DNA of 8,882 bases from DATKKK01 sp964354625. Its GTDB lineage: Archaea; Thermoproteota; Bathyarchaeia; Bathyarchaeales; Bathycorpusculaceae. The stretch is taken from assembly GCA_964354625.1 (NCBI GenBank), contig CAYHAK010000057.1, positions 1 to 8,882 on the forward strand, written 5' to 3'. The stretch's first letter is position 1; the number at the start of each line of letters is the position of its first letter. The position numbers and the translations under genes are program-made. Below the pieces are notes generated by a model, which was not told the origin of the DNA, did no database searches, and worked only from the letters and a program-made list of their open reading frames with translations. Shown here one piece after another: positions 5,404 through 8,882 of this stretch.

Positions 5404-5544
5404 AAAAAAGAGAGGATTGCAGGAGATGATGAACCTTATACATCATCGCCATCTGGACCCGGGTTCAAACCCAATGCGTGTATTGAATAATGCAGGGATT
5501 CGTCCTCCACTCCCCGCAATAGAGCTCACATGCTAGCGCGCGTT
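5404..5544 (+). ncRNA. Structured element copy 1 (unclassified, paired with 6997-7131)
   Basis: This element is clearly homologous to 6997-7131. A closing stem pairs 5417-5423 (TTGCAGG) with 5513-5519 (CCCGCAA), with one A-C mismatch. Inside are hairpin GATGATG 5425-5431 / CATCATC 5441-5447 (7 perfect pairs), a small hairpin around GGGTTCAAACCC at 5461-5472, GCGT/ATGC near 5476-5492, and GGGA-TTCG-TCCT at 5495-5506 with a UUCG tetraloop. Against copy 2, substitutions tend to keep pairs: 5495-5506 G-U becomes G-C, 5421/5515 A-C becomes G-C, and 5430-5442 T-A becomes T-G. This suggests selection on RNA structure. It is not a canonical tRNA (no U8, no 7-base T loop). It could be a novel small RNA, a leader element of the transporter gene, or a mobile or duplicated unit. 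The strand is assigned by fold quality only. Confidence 0.45.
5533..5544. repeat. GCGCGC-type motif copy at the end of element copy 1
   Basis: CTAGCGCGCGTT carries a seven-base GCGCGCG at 5536-5542. The aligned position of element copy 2 (7120-7131) reads CTAGTGGACGTT, the same length but without the motif. Confidence 0.55.
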
Positions 5545-5600
5545 CTTTCCGGGATTGTTGCTGATCCTCAAGTCAATTTCCAGAAACGACCACACAGGGC

Positions 5601-5616
5601 GGAAACACTTAGATGC
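5601..5616 (+). promoter_or_regulatory. Possible BRE/TATA promoter of the transporter gene
   Basis: GGAAACACTTAGATGC resembles an archaeal BRE (GGAAA) followed by a degenerate TATA (CTTAGATG), 69-84 bases before the ATG at 5685. The predicted leader is about 45-50 bases. If correct, element copy 1 is upstream of, not inside, the transporter mRNA. Confidence 0.3.
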
Positions 5617-5684
5617 CACTGTTTTTTTGAGTAAAGCCTACTAATCCAACCCCAATTCCTCAGAGTCTCTAGAAGGCAAAACCA

Positions 5685-6863
5685 ATGAGCACACGTCAGA
5701 GCGTTGGCACCAGGGCCGCTGTTGCATCCTTAATCTTAGGAAGAATCATCTACGCAGTGAACTGGTTCAGCCTCGCCGCCGTGTTCTCTTTCACAGCATC
5801 TGAACTGAATGAGAACGTCTCTGGCCTCGGAGTAGCGACGTCAGCATTCTTTATCGGCATCGGAGTTTTTCAAGTTCCAGGAGGGATTCTGGCGGCGAAG
5901 ATTGGTCCGCGACTGACTGCGATCATGGGGACAACTGTGTCTTCGCTGGCTACGTTGCTGACAGGGTTCGCTGGCAATTTGGTGGAGATTACAGTTCTCC
6001 GGTTTTTTGTGGGTTTAGGCATGGCTTTTGTGTTCGCTCCTGGTGTTATCCTGATGGCTAGGTTTCTACACAAAGGGGCCGAGGGTTTGGGGGTGGGTCT
6101 GTACAATTCGGCTTTTAGCCTCGGAGGCGTAGTTGGTCTTTCTGGATGGGCAGTCCTTGCAACAGCAGTCGGATGGAGAATCAGTCTGGTAACAGGCGGA
6201 TTGCTTGGTCTGGGCACGTCGGTTCTGCTGTGGTTTCTCGTGCCAATAGATAATCAACGCTCAGACTTCACCATAGAACTTCGTCACCTAAGGCTCATAT
6301 TGTTGGATAAATGGCTGATCATCTTATCAGTTGCAATGTTAGTCCTTCAAATAGGGTCGACGGTCTACAGCAGTTTCATGGCTTACTACCTCAACAGCGT
6401 GCTTCGCCTAGGTGTTGGAGAGGCAGGAACAATCGCATCTTTGGTTTCGCTGTTTGCGCTCGCATCATCACCCTTCGCGGGAAAGTTGTTCGACAGGTAT
6501 GGCAATGAAAAACAGCTACTGCTCGCCTCAGGCGTCCTAATGACCATAGGAATAGGCACAGCCTTCTTTGGCTCAGTCTACTCAGCAATCTTGGCCGGCA
6601 TGCTAATCGGATTGGCGGCTGGAACAGGATTCACTTTCGGCTTCTCTGCAGCAAGAGCGGCTAACAGACTTGACCAAGAATACGAAACGTTGGCCGTTAG
6701 CTGGGTAAACAGCATCTCTCTGTTTGGCGATTTTGTTCCCCCGCTGCTCTATTCCTACTTCGTGCTACAGTACGGATATTCTTCTGCGTGGTTATACATG
6801 GCAGTTCTTTCCTTTCTACTAATTATTCCCCTGCTTCTCAAGAAAGCCCCAAAAAAGAAGTAA
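5685..6863 (+). CDS. Major facilitator superfamily (MFS) transporter
   Basis: A 392-residue polytopic protein of normal MFS length, with about 12 hydrophobic helices split 6+6 by the polar loop IDNQRSDFTIELRHLRL near residues 188-204. The MFS motif A between helices 2 and 3 appears as GGILAAKIGPR (about 66-76) and is repeated in the second half as GKLFDRYGNEK (about 266-276). RFFVGLGMAF after helix 3 matches the motif B region. The first half lacks the usual Asp of motif A (A-A-K-I-G). This is a secondary transporter driven by a proton or sodium gradient, and its substrate cannot be read from sequence. The layout resembles nitrate/nitrite- or oxalate/formate-type and drug-efflux members equally. 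The ATG is supported by AGAAGGC 8-14 bases upstream. The gene stands alone and is bracketed by the two copies of the structured element. Confidence 0.88.
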   Translation: MSTRQSVGTRAAVASLILGRIIYAVNWFSLAAVFSFTASELNENVSGLGVATSAFFIGIGVFQVPGGILAAKIGPRLTAIMGTTVSSLATLLTGFAGNLVEITVLRFFVGLGMAFVFAPGVILMARFLHKGAEGLGVGLYNSAFSLGGVVGLSGWAVLATAVGWRISLVTGGLLGLGTSVLLWFLVPIDNQRSDFTIELRHLRLILLDKWLIILSVAMLVLQIGSTVYSSFMAYYLNSVLRLGVGEAGTIASLVSLFALASSPFAGKLFDRYGNEKQLLLASGVLMTIGIGTAFFGSVYSAILAGMLIGLAAGTGFTFGFSAARAANRLDQEYETLAVSWVNSISLFGDFVPPLLYSYFVLQYGYSSAWLYMAVLSFLLIIPLLLKKAPKKK

Positions 6864-6996
6864 ACGCACGAGAAGAAATGCGCTAGGAAAGGAACTCTAC
6901 CGCTATAACCATCAAAGGGTATTATCGGAATCAAGTATACGTCCCGATTCTGAGGAAAAGTCACAGCTGAACCAGCACGCGCCAGTCAATAGAAAG

Positions 6997-7131
6997 AAAA
7001 AATAGAGGAGTTGCGGGAGATGATTGGACGGCAGTGTCATCGCCACCCGGATTCAAGTCAATGTGCGCATAGAATAATGCAGGGATTCGTCCCTCACTCT
7101 CCGCAATGGACCTCACATGCTAGTGGACGTT
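6997..7131 (+). ncRNA. Structured element copy 2 (unclassified, paired with 5404-5544)
   Basis: A direct-orientation relative of 5404-5544, beginning with AAAAAA-TAGAGGA and ending at CTCACATGCTAG. The two share an exact 21-base run (7072-7092 here, 5485-5505 in copy 1). The closing stem TTGCGG 7011-7016 / CCGCAA 7101-7106 is perfect. The next hairpin pairs GATGAT 7019-7024 with GTCATC 7036-7041, although the loop has changed completely. AGGGA-TTCG-TCCCT at 7081-7094 is a perfect UUCG hairpin. Compared with copy 1, loops differ freely, one 6-base segment is missing and stems are retained. Upstream, CAAGTATACG at 6933-6942 could be a TATA box about 60 bases before the element. The 388-base gap 6864-7251 otherwise holds only the promoter and motif of the next gene. 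Confidence 0.45.
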
Positions 7132-7172
7132 ATCCTTCGCAATGCTCGGCTACACCCATCATATGAGAATCA

Positions 7173-7178
7173 TTATAT
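7173..7178 (+). promoter_or_regulatory. TATA box candidate (distal) for the Eis-like gene
   Basis: CATTATATGAAC is centred about 77 bases before the TTG at 7252. It would start transcription near 7200 and place both the GCGCGC motif and the Shine-Dalgarno in the leader. It is favoured over the proximal candidate GGTATATTG (7215-7223), whose predicted start near 7244 would exclude the Shine-Dalgarno from the mRNA. Confidence 0.35.
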
Positions 7179-7228
7179 GAACGGAAAAGCCAGAGATGAT
7201 GTGGCGATAGGCGTGGTATATTGAAATT

Positions 7229-7240
7229 GCGCGCGCTAAG
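7229..7240 (+). repeat. GCGCGC-type motif fused to the Shine-Dalgarno of the Eis-like gene
   Basis: GCGCGCGCTAAG, an exact motif core, runs directly into the ribosome binding site: the final AAG of the motif is the first half of AAGGAG. Confidence 0.6.
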
Positions 7241-7243
7241 GAG
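7238..7243 (+). promoter_or_regulatory. Shine-Dalgarno supporting the TTG start of the Eis-like gene
   Basis: AAGGAG is 8 bases before TTG at 7252. It fixes an unusual TTG start that homology also supports, because the GNAT domain begins within the first ten residues. Confidence 0.65.
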
Positions 7244-7251
7244 ACAACGTT

Positions 7252-8481
7252 TTGACTGACGAGTTTGCGTTTCAGCATCTGAAAACCGAGGACGATTTAG
7301 CTCAGCATCTGGACTTGATGCTTACGGTTTTTGGGCGCGACAGCCGCGTGGACTTGATGGTGCAGAAGTGGATTGATCACCAACCGGGGACGACTCTGAG
7401 ACACTTTCTAGTGGCAAAACATCATGGCAAGATCGTTGCGGGCCTAAATCTGCTTCCTTTGGAATGGAGCATCGGAGGGGTTCCTCTGAAAGTAGCTGAG
7501 CTAGCATGTGTTGCCACGCTTCCACAATATCGACATCGAGGACTCCAGCTAAAACTGATGGAACAGTATCACAATGGAATCTCAGTCGACAGTTATGATT
7601 TGTCGGCAATAGAGGGAATTCCGTATTTTTATCGACAGTTTGGCTATGAATATGCCTTGTCGCTTGACGAAGAAACAAGGATCAATATCGATCAGATACC
7701 CAAGTATGAAAGCAACACTAACATACACCCATTAGTACTAGGCGATATGCCAAGAGCGAAGAAACTTCTGGCCGAAGCGCAACGAAAGTTCTACGTCCAC
7801 TCTGTCCGGAATGACGGAATCTGGAAAATGCAAGAGAATACGCATATGACGGCCGAATACAACTTCAACACCTACGTAGTAGAGGAAAAAGGCCAAATCA
7901 CGGCATACTTCAGGGTAAGCAAGAACCCAAAAAACAAAGAGCTGTACCTGCGAGAAGTCACCAACATTGATCAACATACCGCTCAATCGATTCTCAGGTT
8001 CCTTAGAGACATCGGAGTTGACAATGGACTCGAAGTGCTGGTTTCGACGGTCAGCTCTATTGAGCCATTCACGAAGCATTTGATGGCTACGGGCCGAGCA
8101 AAACAAAGCCTACCCTACGCTTGGCAAATACGCGTGCTAGACTATGCGAAAACACTTTTGAAAATGAAAGAGCTTTTTGAAGAGCGTCTCTCAGCAAGCA
8201 GCTCCAGCGGTCTGACGGAGACCCTCAGTTTCAACCTGTATCGCTACACGATCCAGATAGTATTCGAGCATGGAAAGATCACCAGCGTCCAAAGACTCGA
8301 AACCTGTGAAGATCGCGCAGTCAGGTTCAATCCCCACGTCTTCGTTCAGCTCCTACTAGGATACAAATGCAGGGAGGAACTTGAAGCGACTTATCCTGAT
8401 TTTCTAGTTAAGCCGAGCCACAAACACTTGATTGATACTTTGTTTCCAAAAATGCCTTCGTTCATACATACGAACTATTAG
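7252..8481 (+). CDS. Eis-type GNAT N-acetyltransferase
   Basis: A 409-residue cytoplasmic acetyltransferase with the size and three-part layout of the Eis family. An N-terminal GNAT domain spans about 5-145. Its acetyl-CoA-binding segment, LACVATLPQYRHRGLQLKL, contains RHRGL at about 94-98, followed by the family hallmark AIEGIPYFYRQFGYEYAL (119-136). A second, degenerate GNAT-like domain covers about 155-295. A C-terminal sterol-carrier-like region (about 300-409) carries LSFNLYRYTIQIVFEHGKIT. Family members transfer acetyl groups from acetyl-CoA to amines, including aminoglycosides and lysine side chains; the natural substrate of archaeal members is unknown. In studied mycobacterial Eis the C-terminal carboxylate of a terminal Phe takes part in catalysis. 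Here the chain ends in Tyr409 after PSFIHTN. The start is TTG with AAGGAG at 8 bases. The gene stands alone and converges on a second, unrelated-subfamily GNAT. Confidence 0.85.
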   Translation: MTDEFAFQHLKTEDDLAQHLDLMLTVFGRDSRVDLMVQKWIDHQPGTTLRHFLVAKHHGKIVAGLNLLPLEWSIGGVPLKVAELACVATLPQYRHRGLQLKLMEQYHNGISVDSYDLSAIEGIPYFYRQFGYEYALSLDEETRINIDQIPKYESNTNIHPLVLGDMPRAKKLLAEAQRKFYVHSVRNDGIWKMQENTHMTAEYNFNTYVVEEKGQITAYFRVSKNPKNKELYLREVTNIDQHTAQSILRFLRDIGVDNGLEVLVSTVSSIEPFTKHLMATGRAKQSLPYAWQIRVLDYAKTLLKMKELFEERLSASSSSGLTETLSFNLYRYTIQIVFEHGKITSVQRLETCEDRAVRFNPHVFVQLLLGYKCREELEATYPDFLVKPSHKHLIDTLFPKMPSFIHTNY

Positions 8482-8503
8482 AAAAATCATATGACTCTGA
8501 ACA

Positions 8504-8516
8504 TCGCACGCTAAGA
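8504..8516. repeat. Degenerate GCGCGC-type motif copy downstream of the Eis-like gene
   Basis: TCGCACGCTAAGA, 22 bases after the stop at 8481, keeps the CGCTAAG end with a substitution in the GC-alternating part. It directly precedes the T-run at 8518-8522. Confidence 0.45.
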
Positions 8517-8517
8517 C

Positions 8518-8522
8518 TTTTT
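8518..8522 (+). terminator. T-run terminator candidate for the Eis-like gene
   Basis: GACTTTTTCTCCC, five T on the coding strand 36 bases after the stop and before the convergent GNAT gene. A reasonable archaeal intrinsic terminator, immediately downstream of a motif copy. Confidence 0.4.
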
Positions 8523-8569
8523 CTCCCAGTTTCTCATTACTGCTTGTTTATAGAAACGTTTCACAGTCG

Positions 8570-8882
8570 TCATGAGGCGCGCGCGCTAGGTTTTCTGTAA
8601 AATATGGTTTTTTTCTCGATTTGGAAGCCCATTTTTTGATATAAGCGAAGAGCTCCGCTGGGGTTTTCAGCATCTACTCCTAACGCTGCCTCGGTCATAC
8701 CGCGTTCCTTTAGAAGCTTGAGGCTTCGGGCGATCAATGCTTTTGCTATGCCTCTGCTTCTCCATTGACGTTTTACGGATATCAACTCTACGTGACCGCG
8801 TTTGCGCCTGTATTCCTTGTTTTCCTTTTCATCAATGAAGTTCAGAACTGTGCCTATGACCTCATTTTTGTGCCATGCTATT
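8570..8882 (-). CDS. GNAT-family N-acetyltransferase, N-terminus beyond the window
   Basis: The frame is open to the right edge. Residues upstream of the possible TTG at 8785 (IAWHKNEVIGTVLNFID, then KRGHVE) are clearly GNAT sequence, so the gene continues past 8882 and 8785 is not the true start. Visible are beta4 (HVELISVKRQW), the acetyl-CoA pyrophosphate-binding motif QWRSRGIAKAL (the Q/R-x-x-G-x-G/A signature as R-S-R-G-I-A), helix 3, beta5 with ALGVDAENPSGALRLYQKMGF, and the final strand IEKKTIFYRK. The GVDAEN..A..LY...GF pattern is close to mycothiol-synthase-like and general small-molecule or protein N-acetyltransferases; the substrate is unknown. The domain naturally ends near FYRK. 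The remaining PSARAS is encoded by a GCGCGC-type motif, which looks like a late replacement of the native C-terminus. Confidence 0.85.
   Translation of the reverse strand, partial: IAWHKNEVIGTVLNFIDEKENKEYRRKRGHVELISVKRQWRSRGIAKALIARSLKLLKERGMTEAALGVDAENPSGALRLYQKMGFQIEKKTIFYRKPSARAS
8576..8590. repeat. GCGCGC-type motif copy within the last codons of the GNAT gene
   Basis: GGCGCGCGCGCTAGG has the longest pure alternation of the family (ten bases, 8577-8586). It is read on the minus strand as the codons for P-S-A-R-A, just before the TGA at 8572-8570. Confidence 0.6.

Noticed and set aside
5426..5432. Box C (ATGATGA) of a C/D box sRNA
   Set aside because: No box D or internal C'/D' pair at suitable spacing, and the sequence is not kept in copy 2 (ATGATTG). 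It belongs to the first hairpin stem.
5426..5536. A 36-codon open frame in element copy 1 (ATGATGAAC to TAG) whose last 15 codons look conserved in copy 2
   Set aside because: In copy 2 the frame is interrupted by TAG at 7070-7072, and the two copies differ by a length not divisible by three upstream. The similarity is explained by nucleotide and structure conservation.
5404..5544. tRNA gene (TTCAAA and TTCG loops, acceptor-like closing stem)
   Set aside because: No reading gives U8, a 7-base T loop on a 5-base stem, or an anticodon arm. The UUCG hairpin has a 4-base loop. The same holds for copy 2 at 6997-7131. At most it is a tRNA-derived or tRNA-like element.
319..8590. The scattered GCGCGC motifs as a CRISPR array
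   Set aside because: Copies are 8-16 bases, irregularly spaced by tens to thousands of bases, and separated by genes. No cas genes are present.
319..8590. The motif as classical hairpin terminators
   Set aside because: The palindrome has no loop and is usually not followed by a T-run. Several copies lie upstream of starts. Only 8504-8522 pairs a copy with a T-run.
7252..8882. The two acetyltransferases as a toxin-antitoxin or paralogous pair
   Set aside because: They are in opposite orientation, of different subfamilies and sizes, and neither has the ribbon-helix-helix antitoxin typical of GNAT toxins next to it.

Overview
The window most likely comes from an archaeon, and the best fit is an uncultured Bathyarchaeia-type member of the TACK group. 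The grounds are archaeal-style TATA boxes without -35/-10 pairs, leaderless or short-leader genes, N-x-S/T-rich surface proteins, and a secreted protein with W-x-x-TYGG / DGGYALAG repeats, a CARDB-like domain and a dockerin-like tail. That architecture is well known from Bathyarchaeia and some methanogens. The assignment is an inference from style and families; no rRNA marker is present.

Layout: 1-314, 3' end of an unrecognised small basic protein (+). 356-1003, metallo-beta-lactamase-fold hydrolase (-). 1257-2024, protein with two ParB/SerK-type D-G-H modules (+). 2261-2986, single-pass, sequon-rich surface protein (+). 3321-3773, four-helix membrane protein (-). 3991-4398, two-helix membrane protein (+), which runs 92 bases tail-to-tail into 4307-5302, the secreted repeat/CARDB/dockerin-like protein (-). 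5685-6863, major facilitator transporter (+). 7252-8481, Eis-type GNAT acetyltransferase (+). 8570-8882, single-domain GNAT acetyltransferase (-), whose N-terminus lies beyond the window. The genes are mostly single units with changing orientation, so no operon or joint pathway is evident. This looks like an accessory, loosely organised region.

The most unusual content is between the genes. (1) A short GC-alternating palindromic motif, roughly TAGCGCGCGCTAAG, lies in every gene junction. The exact 8-mer GCGCGCGC occurs nine times, and never inside a recognisable protein domain. Two copies are read into protein tails: one at the tail-to-tail overlap of 3991-4398 and 4307-5302, one in the last codons of the right-hand GNAT. 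(2) A roughly 135-140 nt element occurs twice as direct repeats flanking the transporter (5404-5544 and 6997-7131). Its sequence differences largely preserve or improve a branched RNA fold, so it may be an undescribed structured RNA or a mobile/duplicated unit. (3) The secreted dockerin-like gene has an ideal Shine-Dalgarno and signal peptide, but ACG where the start codon should be. (4) A 46-nt strict pyrimidine-purine alternating tract, likely able to form Z-DNA, sits at 3126-3171.
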